Shown here: positions 12,062 through 23,856 of the stretch, in pieces
Layout of the letters: each line of letters opens with the position of its first letter
How positions within the stretch are numbered: the first letter of the stretch is position 1
Assembly: GCF_007655135.1 (NCBI RefSeq)
Contig: NC_045128.1
Location: 34,752,811-34,816,810, forward strand
DNA: 64,000 nucleotides
Direction: 5' to 3'
DNA from: Punica granatum
Taxonomy: Eukaryota; Streptophyta; Magnoliopsida; Myrtales; Lythraceae
Made by a program: the position numbers and the translations under genes
Notes under the pieces: model-generated
What the model saw: the letters and a program-made list of their open reading frames with translations, nothing else
Told to the model about the DNA's origin: nothing
Database searches by the model: none

Positions 12062-14638
12062 CTAAATTCCTACCTTGTTGTCGCTGCTTGAGTCTGTTAG
12101 TATCGTCAGTCTTCTCGCCGTCTTCATAAATTCCCTGAAGACATCAATAAGGAAAACTTGGTAAGAAAGCAAGAACGACATAACGAGTATATCGAAGTTT
12201 TAAGGAGCAATTCTCACCCAAATGGTTCTTCTCCAACATGCTTGACTGCACCAGTGGAATCCCGATACTTGACATGATTCAATGTCTGAGAATTCTCAAC
12301 TCCAAACATTTCCGCTAGCTTCTTGTAGAGCTCATCGTACGACCCAAGCAATGAGAGATCAAGGGTCCGGCCCACATCCTCAGATTCCATGAAGACTTTA
12401 CAATGGCCAATCTCAACAGCAGGCTCAGGAGTTTTGCGGTGATTTTCTCTGTACAGTTGGAGCGACCTATGTGAGGTGCCATCGGAGGCATTCCCAATCT
12501 TATCAACGGTCCCTTCCGAGGAAACCGTGTTGCCTGAGCAGCTGAGAGAGATTTGCTGCTCGGTGAGAATAGGCTGGCCGAAAAGGACTAGCTGAGGAGT
12601 CTTGGAATCTTCAGGCTTCTTCCGAGCTTGGCCAGAAGTCTTCATTGTGAGGAAGCAAGAACCCGGGTCGATGGTGCTGGGCTTGGATATCAACGGACCA
12701 TTTGAGGTTCTATTGGGTGTAAGAAAGTGCGAGAGACTGGACATGAACGGACCTGGGTTCACGTGCTGGGGCCTGTTGAGGTGGAGATCGGGTAGGGACA
12801 GAGCGTAGTGGTGAGCGTGCCTGGCTCCCTGCATGCCAGCAGGATGGGATGTATCGGGTGGGCAACCAAAGGGGCTGCCGCCCGGCCGCCCAAGGATGTT
12901 GCCCGAGAACATTGGCGGCAATGGGAACTGGCCACCTTCGAGCGGGAAGTCTGGGTACTGAGGGAGTCTTAGCTTCTTCCGGGGCGGTGAGAATGGAGAG
13001 AGATGGATCGCTGGCATGTTCGATACCAGTTCCACCAGCCACGGGCTGACCCGTTTCACGTTCTGGAGCAAATCGGGCTCGTCCCACGTTACCTACATCG
13101 TGTAGCAAACAATAAATTATCATGTGCTCTCACACAATGAAAATTCACAAAGAAGGGATGAAACAAAAAATAGGGACATGGATGTCTCATGTTACAAGCA
13201 CCGTGAATTTGCCATCATATTATGTTCAAACCTGGGATATATTATGTAAAGCAGGAGCATAATTCGAAATAGACTAGGAGCATTAACAGGAAGAGAACTC
13301 TATATCGCCAGTCGGAATGATAGCTCCATTAAAGCACATTACTCTCTCCAACGACAACAATATTTAGGGACAGGCTACTGTCTCCAGCACAAGGGCGTCT
13401 CATTAGCGTCAGTAATTCAGGAATTAATATATGGCAGAATCAACATGGGACGAACCAAACGCACCAGCAAAGGCAGATCGAATAAATTTGCAAGAGGCAG
13501 TACAAGATGGTACCTGAAGTAGTCTCCACGGAGAATCAGGCCAGTGAATGGGATCCGCTACTTGGGCTGAGGAGATTGTCCCCATGAACCAACTTATCCT
13601 CGAGGAATCCTCAGTCTCGAAGGCCATCTTGAACCTCATCCCTGAGCACCACCTTATCTGCATTGCCGACTTTACCAAGCACGACTTCACGCAAAATTCT
13701 GGTGTACTTGCTCGTGGGTAGTAAACAACCTCGAATGCCTGCCTGCTTGCTGCTAACTTAGCCGCCTCGACAACCGCCTCAATAGTCACTTTCCCTTTCC
13801 CATTGCTCCCGCCGTTTGAACCTACACCATTACTACCGTTCCCATTCCTCATCAACTTAGTCTCCTCATCTCTCAGAAATGCTGAGAATCCTCCATAGGG
13901 AGTAACAGAACAGCTATTCCAGCCTGTCGAACTCTCAGGCCCACCCCCAATCCCTCTCTTTGCTCGGCGGATCCCGACACACAGGTCCCCATTCTCGGCC
14001 CTCATGAACACAATCGAATCACCCGCTACAAGCTTCTTGTGATTGACAAAGGTGCTCCACCCCGTAGTCAAAAGGTGCCGCCTCGGGGTCCCACGGTAAA
14101 TGTGCCGGAACTTCCACGTCTCACCATGGACATCCTTTGCAAGAATGGTCTGAACGGGCGGGTCTGCCGAGTAGTCCAAGCGCGGAAAGATCGTCTCCGC
14201 GCAGTACCTAGGCACGGAAAATCCACCTCCGTTGTTCGCATCGGACTGGGTCAAGGTCTTAGCAAAAGAGGCAGGCTTCTCCTGGGTCCCATCAGGCCCG
14301 CTGAGGCCACCTCCTCCAAGCCTGTCATCCTCGAAATCAGGCCCCTCCGCTCCTGTCAGCGGGATCAAACGGATTTTCGAATAGACCTCATCAGTCTCCG
14401 GATCGGCCATGAACTTGATGCTGGATACTCTGCAGGGTATGTAAGGGGGGAGCCGGGGGAAGCTCCGGAAGTCCACAGGCCCACTGGCGTGCTCGGCATG
14501 GCCCTGAGGAAAGTAGAAGACCTTCGAGTTCACGGGCGGCATTTGGACCATCCCACCCGCGCAGGCATGCCATAGCTGAGAGTCCAAAGTCCTCTCAACA
14601 TCTTTAAGCTTCTCCTTGGAGTCCATAAAGGTGATCAT
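12062..14638 (-). CDS. ARF16: Auxin response factor, clade C (ARF10/ARF16 type)
   Basis: This gene encodes a nuclear transcription factor that binds auxin response elements; clade C members generally act as repressors. Exons are 14638-13514, 13092-12218 and 12134-12062 and give 690 residues, close to the Arabidopsis family members. Both introns have GT-AG ends. The start is the first in-frame ATG (MITFMDSKEK). The B3 DNA-binding domain spans about 124-228 (FAKTLTQSDANNGGGFSVP), the ARF dimerisation/ancillary domain about 290-395, a variable Pro/Ser/Gly-rich middle region follows, and a PB1 domain lies at about 605-685 (HCKVFMESEDVGRTLDL, ending ARRLTIL). The miR160 site encodes GMQGARH at about 461-467. 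The wording of the N-terminus (CAGGMVQMPPVNSKVFYFPQGHAE) is nearer ARF16 than ARF10, but orthology needs a tree. Confidence 0.95.
12818..12838 (-). promoter_or_regulatory. miR160 target site in ARF mRNA
   Basis: The + strand here reads TGCCTGGCTCCCTGCATGCC plus a final A, which is miR160 itself with at most one difference (C for the usual T at position 15). The ARF transcript, from the - strand, therefore carries a near-perfect complement inside exon 2. Cleavage of ARF10/16/17 transcripts by miR160 is well established, so this gene should be post-transcriptionally limited by miR160. Confidence 0.95.
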
Positions 14639-15800
14639 CTTCCCTCCACTCTCTTTTCTCACTCTTCACCAGACCGAAAGCAATACTTCGAAAACCGAAA
14701 CAGCCTCAGGATGAAGAATACTCAACAGGCATGTCACGAAAACTTTGACAGGAGGAATTGGAAGGACTACTTCTACAGAGGGATCAATTGAACAGTTGGT
14801 TACCGCGAGTTCGATGATCCGAACACCGAAAGTGGGAAATTTCTCAGCTCCACGTCTCTGCAGAACCAGAAAGAGGATCAACTAACTTCTATTTCCCAAA
14901 TCCCCTGCAAGAATAACCCAAATTCCAAAAAACTTCAACATTGCTGATGGGATAACAGCCTCTAAACATCTCTACTTTGCAGCTCAAAACTCCATCTTTC
15001 TTCTCAACTTGCTCCAGCAGCTCAAGTCATGAACTTTACTCCCAAGAAAGCTCCTTTCACCAGAATCAGAGAGACCCAATTGAGAGAACCACCCAACCCT
15101 GAGGGGAGAAAGCAAAAGAACACCCGATTTCCAGCTCAATTTAAGAAATTAAAAGATCTGAAACACCCCCGCCCCCCAGAATTTACAAGCTTCAGGGAAA
15201 ATGAAATATCTTCAATGCCAAGAACAAACCCATCAAAGCCCACCACAAAATAAATTTGGGAAGAAAACAGATATTGCCCACAAATACCTCCTGTGCTTTT
15301 CAGAAAGGAATCTTCTTTCCCTGTTCCTTTCCCCCCTTCTGTTCAAAGATTCAATTGAGAGCTCGATGACCGACACAATAAGAGCAGATAAAAAAGCCGT
15401 GTATTGCCCCCAACAGGGAGAGAAAAAGAAAAGGAGAGCAGAACAACAAAGAAAGGAAGAAAGGGGTCTCTCTCTCTCTCCTGTTCTTTTCTTTTGTTTG
15501 GGCTTCAAAGATTCATTCAATGCTCTCTTGGAACATAATGAGCGTCCAAAGCAAAAAAGCAAGACCACCGAAAAAACAAACAAACAACAAGAAAGATCAG
15601 TAGTGGTTGTAGTAAAAAGTGGTGGGAGAGGGATACTTCGATGAGGCAGAAGAAAGCAAAGCTAAGCAAAAGAAAGAGAAGAGTACCAGAAGGAAAGCCC
15701 ACTCCTTTTTGTTTGTGCTTCAGTGGGTTGCCTTCTAGATTTCTTCAATTCTTCTTTTCTCTTTTTTCCTTGTTTGATATTAAACTAGACCACGATACCA
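14639..15800 (-). promoter_or_regulatory. Probable ARF 5' leader and proximal promoter
   Basis: This is the region upstream of the ARF start codon. It is rich in GA/CT tracts (for example the CT run near 15470-15481) and contains no coding pattern on either strand. Clade C ARF genes often have a long leader that may contain an intron; I could not fix its splice sites or the transcription start here. Confidence 0.4.
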
Positions 15801-17170
15801 TGTCATGCCTTGGCTTGCCTACATTAGACCACGAGCATGCAAACTAAACTTTCATTTGGTGGACTTTATTCGTAGTGCAATAGAAATGCGCCGGAAATAC
15901 CTCGTGATCAAAGTCAAGCAAGATGATCGAACATTGATCAGTCATAACGAATAAGCTAAGCACATCCTTATGATCAACTTGTAAAAAGGGGAAAAGAAAA
16001 CTCTTTCTCCATAGATTACAGTCGTGATTTATTTATAATAATAATTATTATTGTTATTTTGAACATTTATGAATTATTTGTTTTTAATTATGGGGTTGTT
16101 CAATTTCTTACCTTTTTCTTCGGATCTGGGGAAACTGTGTGTATCTTCAGAAGCCAGCAAAACAACAAAGATCTTTAAGGAACCTACTAATCTATCCATC
16201 CCCAACCCAAGCTTTCTTCCTTTTGTCTCACACCCCCACACCATTATTTTATCATTTTACTAATTCCCTCCCCCATTAATCAACTCAGTTCACTGACTTT
16301 TGTGTTAGACAAGAACAGAAATTAAACAAATCTAATCCCACGATCGATCATTAACTATTAATTCAATCAAAGGACTCATCCAGCTTATCGCGCTATTTTG
16401 GGAGGGGGGGTCCGACTCGAGACGGTATCTTCAATTTATCACGTTGTCGGCTCATGAGATGGAGTTGACCGTAGCTGGACATGGGAGAGCAAAGACTGGT
16501 AGGGAGAGCAAAGCATCCTGCCTCGGAATGTCTCTTGAATGACATTTTCGTGTTCGGTTTCACTGACCGGACTTTGCTCCTACCCGCTTCTGCTGCTCCC
16601 ATGTTTTGCATGATCTCAAAATGCCTCCGTCTCACTAATTGTGTGGGCTTTACGGTCGCGGAGAGACTCGAACCAAGATCTTCACTTGCGTGTATGCGTG
16701 TTATCACATTGACTACTCTAATTTTTTATTACCTTTTAACATTTCATTAGACATCTTCAAATTTTCATTTTAAAACTAATATTTGTTTTTCTATTGTTTA
16801 TTTGTTAAATACCTCCACTCTTATCGTAGTTTATACATTTTTTTCCTAATACTATTTATCTCTTTTATGTAATTTATTTATTATTTTATTTATACAACTA
16901 CAATCAATATTCATCTCTTTTGTTGTAATAATTTTTGAAACTTTTATATAGATGTTTTTTTATAATTTATATTCATATACCTAGTTATTTGTGATCTCGT
17001 TGGCACTCAACATTAAAACTAATATGAGCAATTAATGACTTATTTGATGCATTTAATATGCGAGTGATCAAATTATTTAATTTTTTTAACTGTGAAACTC
17101 TAGAAAACTTGAGAATTTCACAGAAGGAGAGGAAGAAGATTTAGAGTAAAAAAAGGAGAAATAAAAATTC
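15801..17170. other. Intergenic DNA with a SINE-like patch
   Basis: AT-rich sequence with no gene. The segment at about 16390-16735 is of different composition. On the - strand it contains GGTTCGAGTCTC (about 16675-16664), which fits a tRNA-type B box, with TAGAGTAGTCAATGTG some 50 bases upstream in the place of an A box. That is compatible with a tRNA-derived SINE but not proven. Confidence 0.35.
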
Positions 17171-17174
17171 GAAT

Positions 17175-17580
17175 TTATAAATAGTATTTGGGTCCATATA
17201 AACGAAAATTTGAGACAAAAATTTTCGTCTCATATAGATAAAGACAAATTTGTGATAGATATTTTCATCTCATTCCCCTTAAGACGAAATTTTCTATCAC
17301 GTTCCGTCTCAAGCTAGAGACGGAAAAAAAGATGGTATTGTCCGTCTCGCATCAATGAGAGATGAAATCTGAGATGAAAAATTCCATCCCATCAAATTAA
17401 GAGATAAAGTTTTTCGTCTCTTGATCCGTCTAAAAAAAATAGACGAAATCTTACGTCTTTTTTTTGTGTCTTAGATGATAGAGGAATTTTCCGTTTCAAT
17501 TTAAAATTTTCCGTCTCAAAATTGAGACAGATCCGTTCCATCTCAAAATTCCATCTATATAGGATCGAATTCCTGTAGTG
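17175..17580 (-). mobile_element. CACTA-type transposon end or truncated CACTA MITE
   Basis: The - strand begins CACTACAGGAATT at 17580, the standard start of plant CACTA (En/Spm) elements. Behind it are many copies of a subterminal motif of the GAGACGGAA type (or TTCCGTCTC on the + strand) up to about 17200, as is typical of the transposase-binding ends of this superfamily. The other end near 17175 only faintly resembles an inverted copy and lacks the CACTA start, so the element is truncated or badly decayed. There is no transposase. Confidence 0.6.
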
Positions 17581-20500
17581 ACTTCTTGTCTTGGAGATCA
17601 CCGGCTGGATTGAATACGACCTAATTGATTATCAGTTAAAGGTTGGTGTTCTATGTATTAGGCATTGACAACATCGCGTACATGTTATATGTACATTTAC
17701 TGTTCTAGCTATAACCAACATCAGAAAGTCGTATTATATGTCATTCTGACGTATGACTAGTACATTCAAGTGGAGCAAGTAAATCTCATGATCTTAACAT
17801 CTAAATTCATGCTTATTTGTTATATGAATAGATTAACTAAATACTCTTTTTATCGTAATTATTGCATTTATATTAATTAATAGAATCTCCTGTCGATATT
17901 ACGAGCAGTTGAGACCCCTCTCACGCGTAATTCCAGTTCATAAATTCATATACAACTTTAGTAATTAATCTTTCAATTCATCCCATCAAATTAAGTAATA
18001 GTTAGGGGTAAATTTTTACGTTGTTACGGAAAGCATGTAACACTTGGGAATCTTTTTTAATGTTTGATAGGTCAAATGAACAAATCAAAATGAACCGAAG
18101 TATGACCACATTTGTCAAAGTCAATTAGGGTAAGTCTCTAATTTTTTTTTGGGGTGAGTCCCTAATTTATTTACAGCACAAAACCACTACATGTATCAGA
18201 CTACTATTGACTTATGAAGGGCATAAGCACACATTGGAAGTTGACTTACGAAAGACATAAGCACACATATACAATCAATCTTTGTTTTGTTCGGTAAATA
18301 AGCAGAAACCAATTTTCTGATGGAAAGGAATATTATCTTCTATATGTTAGATTAAAATAAAATTGAACACATAAAAATAATAGGTGGTGTTTGGTTAAAA
18401 AAAAAATGTAAGGAGCTTTTTATCCTTCCACTTCTTTTTTTAGGTTGAAATATCCTTCCACTTCATTTTTTTCATATTATTGCACTTTTCAGATTTGATT
18501 GACCATCTTTTGTTTTTCTTTTTTTAAACAAATAAGGTTCGTACATCTAAATATAATAAAATAGAAAATTTAATAACTATTCAAGAGGCACAAAGTCCCA
18601 TAATAAGTATTAAATTTGAAATTTTTATATTACTAAGCAAAAATGTACACCACTGTAATACACTCTTTGAAATAATACTTTTTTTAAAAAATTTAATGCA
18701 GTGAGCATTCATTAAGGAAGTTGAGGGATGCTCATTTCACTATTTCAACGAATTTAGATTAAAAAAAAAGGACCAAGATGATGAGTGTGCATGTTTTAAT
18801 GTTTATGTTTAGATTAACCATATTTGTGTATCTTATACTTTTTATACTATTATTAAGGAAAAACTTCATTTTATGACCGCCATAACTTTTCCCAAAGTCA
18901 AATTTTATTATATACACAATTTTCTAAAATCTATCTTATTTTCAAGGAAAATATTAGAAAAATCAATATTCTATTACCTCAAATATCTCTTGCATTATCT
19001 TATCCACTATTCAATTTGAAAAATTTGCTAACTCTAAATTGGTTTCAAAAATTGGGTCGATTTTTTAAGACGAGCAATCTCTTGAATTTACGTAAAGATG
19101 CGAGAGCTCGCACTGAGAGAGCTAGTGTAATATTAAGACAAGTTGGAGATCTTATATATCATGTACTTTTTATATCAACAAAAGAATCATATTTCTCTCA
19201 TAATATCATATATGTCTTTCTATTGCACTTATTTCATTTCATTCTATTCCTCCCCTTCGTACCAAATATGACATTAAATGAGCCGTAAATTTGCATCAGA
19301 ACTTTTCTGGTACTCCTTCAAGGCATGAGGAAACAACAATAGTATTCAAGCTAATGAATAAATCGGCTTATCATTTGATGAATTTTGGACCATAAATTCA
19401 TATAACGAGAGTATGTATATATATATATATATATATATATACACGAGGAAGAACTATTTTGTGAAAATATTTTGAATCACAAGTTTATTGAGTTTTCAAT
19501 TCAAAAGTTAATTAAAACAAGGGAATTGATAAAGTAAAGGAAGGAATCAAAGAACAGTAAATATGGAGGGGAGCTGGTACATTAATATGTTTTTGGTGGG
19601 CACGCACGATTTACGCGCTAACCTTAGTGCTAGTCCCCACACTGAATGCCAAGGCTCTTCCGAGACCACTCACCAAACTCCATATATGTATATATATGTA
19701 TATATAAGACTCTATATATATATACACACAATATACTGGAGATCTACCCACCCTGCACAAGGAAAATTTATAATATAATTAGAACGACAAAAAATATATA
19801 TTGAAAAATAAAATAAGATCCGATATTCCGCATTGGGGATATTTTCGGACATATCAATTTCTTTTATGTAAGTTGATTATATATACTATGCTGCGAAGAA
19901 AAAAAGTATAAAATTAGAAACAAAACGAAAATAAAAAGGAAGTCTGGCATTGCATATGAGGAGATTATAGGGATATAGGCGAAAATAGGAGTGGTGGAGA
20001 AAAAAAATGATAATTCATTATAGTTTTAATACAACAAATGTTATTATTAATTGCTCATAAAAGAATAATTGTTATTAATTTTAATTTTTTTTGAAAATTT
20101 TAAAGTTAAATGAAATAGGTTTTTCTCTACGATAGTATAGATATATATGTATAGCATCCCATCAAGATATATGTATCGTGTATATTATATTATATATATA
20201 CATATGCTTGAATCCACATTTCAGATGGAGTGGATGCCTCCTTTTTAATTAATGATATGTCTTAATTTGAACCCATAAGTCCATAACGACCCGGCAGCCC
20301 TCGTACCACGTACATATGTCTTAATTCAGATATCGCAGTATGCATATATGTAATCATATTATGCCTTTGATCGTGCCATATAGAATTTGAGATGAGTTAG
20401 AGATGGGCTAGGAATAGAGAACTATTAGGGGTCGCATTAAAGAGAGCCGTCTTTGTAAGACATGTAGCTAGGTATATATGCTATTAATGAATTTACACGT

Positions 20501-22600
20501 GCGTTGCATATGAAATCTTTTTTAATAAAGTTAAAATACATAATACTCGGACGATAAAATATATAAGAAAACTCTTGTAAATATATATATATATAAATTA
20601 TAAGTAAATTAATAGTATTTATTTTTATTGGATTTGTAACCATTTATAGTTAGAAATATATTTTAATTTTAATTTATCAATAAATAAAATAAAAAATAGT
20701 TAATAATATCTATGAGGATTGATGATTCGAAAACAATGAAAATTTGGCCTATTTATTATTTCTAGCACAATTTTTTTATAAAAAAAATTACAAATTATGA
20801 GATTCTTATCACGTCTAGCGTACCATTACTTTCCTGTCAATTTTAACGGATTTTTCTAGACATGACATATAGAAATCTACCAAGTCAACCCCATGGGTAT
20901 TTAAATATTAAATTTAAAAAGAAAAATTATTAAAGGAAACTAATAATATTCACAAAAAATATTTCATTTAATTTTATAACAAAGTAATAAATAATATTAA
21001 ATTCAATGAAAACATATATATGTATGTATATTAATAATAGTATTTACATATAAGTAACATAAAAAAGTATAAACAAAATTAACATACTAAGGATAAATCA
21101 CTATAATTAAATAAATGTATTAGTTTTTGTACAATTTTATGAAATTAGCCCCATTATTTTTTACTCTATTGGAGAAAAATAAATCTGAATGCTATGATAA
21201 AACTATAAAACTGCCCAAATATTAAGCTCGTATATCTTATCCCACTCATCCATCAATTCACATGTGGTTATTTTTCAATTTACCTTTTACTTATTTCTCT
21301 TCAACCCCACTTTATATCTATCTCAGCCTAAGTTATTTTTCTCTTCTTTCACTAAAAAAAATTATTTTTTTCAATTTTCATCACAATTTTTTAAAAATTT
21401 TTTAATAATAGCACAACTGTGTAGAATTACAAATGGTATAATATGATGAAAATACAGAGGCAACAATTTAAACTATGTTTTTTTCACCCTACGCGTAACG
21501 CTGGTGTAGAATCTAGTGTATGAATAAAAACAATTTATAATTACAATTAAAATATTGGAAACGATTTTTAAAAAATGAAATTGAAGCAATTTTAAAATAA
21601 TTTATTTCAAAAAAAATTTCCAGTTGATATATTCTTCTTACTTGATCTTTCATTTCAATATAATATCCTAAAGAAAAAAATAAAAAATGAATTTAAATTT
21701 TTAATAAAAATTTTAAAAATAATTCATAGAAATATTATTTTCACGAATAGTCTAGCAATGACACTCATAACTCGAAAATTCAGAAAAATATAACCAAATT
21801 GATCAAAAAATAGGACTTAAGGGTCGGGTTTAAGTTTTAAAGAAAACAAATTTGGAAGGAAGTTGATCAGCCTCGATTTTATGTATATATAAATTTATTT
21901 TAGTAATTCATATTATTTATTACAATTATACTTAACAAATAAAATAAAAAAAATAATACACTTTAGATCCCACCTAAGACACAAGAGTAAATTTAATTTC
22001 AATTGCAAACTAATAAGTTGTATTGATAATCGATATTAAATTTACATTGGAAGCAACTTATTTCTTCATTTTTACACACGTATCCTTGAGAAATAAGAAT
22101 AAAAATGTGCCTAGAGCTCGTGAAGGAGGACATTAATAGCATGACGACTTTAACTTGTACAACATTGTTAGCAGGTTGTGGTGGCAGGTACTACAGTGGT
22201 AATGGATAAAACGAAAGTCAATGTTTTGGACATAAGAAAAATAAGAGAATAATAATAGAGAGAAGAAGAAGAAACCTAAGATAAGAGCAAATAAAATTAA
22301 ATAAAAAAGAAAATAATGATATGGTATCTCTTTTCTTTGAAACTATTCTTCTTTTTGTTTCTTTTTTATTCTCCCAAATGCGTATTTGTATCCATAGAAT
22401 CCCATAAAAAAATTGATTGGAATTTTGAAAGCAAATTACCGTTGGCATTATGTCTTAAATAATCTTTTAAAAATTAATATAAATTTTGAGAAATTAGCCA
22501 AAAAAATAATAATCACAAGATATATGCTAGTAACTCATCAGAAAATATCCATCTACAAAATAATCTTCGAAAATTCTTACTATAAATTTTCGAAATCTAT
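17581..22600. other. AT-rich intergenic DNA, no gene seen
   Basis: Five kilobases of very AT-rich sequence without any recognisable coding segment on either strand. It holds a (TA)n tract at about 19417-19440, shorter TA runs near 19680-19730 and 20580-20595, and at 21480-21516 a possible Helitron 3' end described separately. Confidence 0.6.
21480..21516 (+). mobile_element. Possible Helitron-like 3' terminus
   Basis: The sequence ACGCGTAACGC followed about 15 bases later by CTAG and then T resembles Helitron 3' ends, which finish in CTRR after a short hairpin and insert before T. A second copy with GCGTAACGC then CTAG then T ends at 53295. The matching 5' end was not found, so limits are unknown. 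Confidence 0.35.
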
Positions 22601-22623
22601 TGATACAAATGTAAATAAGAAAT

Positions 22624-23125
22624 AGGAGAGAGGAGCCGTGAGTATTGAATGGAAAAGTTAATTCATATTCGATACATTCATCAAATTGAATAATTATGGG
22701 AAAGAATATGCCTTGTAGTTTTTTATTGTGAAAATGTATAAAATGGTGCATTGAAATCGAAAGGTCATGAGAAAGAACAAGAATAAGTTGGTTTTTGAAA
22801 CTTGAAAAAAATAAAAGGATTATGGTCGAAGAACGAGAATACGAGAAATTTTTTTCCAACGATTAAAAAAGTCAAAGAATAAGAATAATTAAAAGGAGAA
22901 GTAATTACAGAAAAGTTACAAATGTAAACTAGGAGAGAGGAACCGTAAGCGTTGAATGGAAAAGTTATTTCATGTTTGATGCGTTTGTCAGTGTTAATAA
23001 TTATGAGAAAGAACATACTAGATAGTTTTTATTGTGAAGAACTGTGGAATGGTGCCTTGAAGTCGAAAGATCATAAGAAAGAATACGTCAAAATTAGTTT
23101 TTCTATTAAAACGAATGAAAGGATG
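22624..23125 (+). repeat. Direct duplication with 307-bp spacing
   Basis: AGGAGAGAGGAGCCGTGAG at 22624 is matched by AGGAGAGAGGAACCGTAAG at 22931. The alignment continues in the same order through GTTGAATGGAAAAGTTA, AATAATTATG, the TTTTTATTGTGAA block, TGGTGC and CGAAAG-TCAT-AGAAAGAA. The two units cover about 22624-22835 and 22931-23125. There is no open frame spanning them. Confidence 0.65.
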
Positions 23126-23762
23126 TCGTGCTATTGAAAAGATATGATATTTAGTAGCATTCATATTATTTGAGTAAATGGTAAAATAATAATAATATTA
23201 ATTTACCAAGGGCAAAAAGGAAAAAAAATGTTGGAGAAACACTTTGGAAATTGTCATACTTTAGAAGAGATGTACAAAGTTTAACTCGCCTCAGCCAATA
23301 TATGATAGAATGTGTGAGGCAACGAATACCGAGAATGAGCAATGGATAGCTAGTTGAAAGAGTGTGAGAAAAAGTCACACTAACAAAGCACACAAAAAAT
23401 ATGGGAGTAAAATGTATGAAAAGAAATGTGGAAATTTACGAAAGATACGAGCGCTTTTTGGAACAAAAATTAGAAAAATAAGAAAATTAGAAAATTAGAA
23501 AATAACCATGTGATTTTAGCAATGACACAAAGAATGTAAGAATATATTATGATAACAAAGATTGAAAACGAACGGATGGTGCAACAAAATCTTGAAACTA
23601 TTAAATTATTATGAAATAATAATAGAACAAACATACATGTGATGCAGGACTAACTCGGTTGAGAAAGATGCGGAGCAATAAAGCTTAAAAAATGAAAAAT
23701 GAATAGAAATAGTCGGTTTATATATATAGTGAAAATGCGTGATCAAAAGTTACAAACCGAAA
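23126..23762. other. AT-rich intergenic DNA
   Basis: No gene. Purine-rich on the + strand, similar in style to the duplicated units just upstream and to the Helitron-like end just downstream; it may be internal sequence of the same element. Confidence 0.4.
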
Positions 23763-23856
23763 AGGTGCGAGGAAAAGTCACAAAAGTATAAGGGTATTTT
23801 TGAAATATTAAAAATTAAAAAAACTTTGTCATATTTATATATATATATAGTATAGA
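23763..23856 (-). mobile_element. Possible Helitron-like 5' terminus
   Basis: On the - strand the sequence starts TCTATACTATATATATATAT at 23856, preceded by A, which fits the A^T insertion rule and the TC start of Helitrons. The same TCTATACTA start occurs at 45487. The following block (CTTTTGTGACTTTTCCTCGC) also looks like a recurring plant repeat. The 3' partner was not located with confidence. Confidence 0.4.

Noticed and set aside
12602..13123. Alternative frames on both strands across ARF exon 2
   Set aside because: Only the frame joining exon 1 through the splice sites gives the clade C ARF sequence and the PB1 domain.
14039..14575. 178-codon open frame on the + strand opposite ARF exon 1
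   Set aside because: Antisense shadow of the GC-rich B3 coding region with no family resemblance.
14639..14662. Eight-codon N-terminal extension of the ARF protein
   Set aside because: It starts at GTG; the ATG at 14638 gives the expected MI-type start of ARF16-like proteins.
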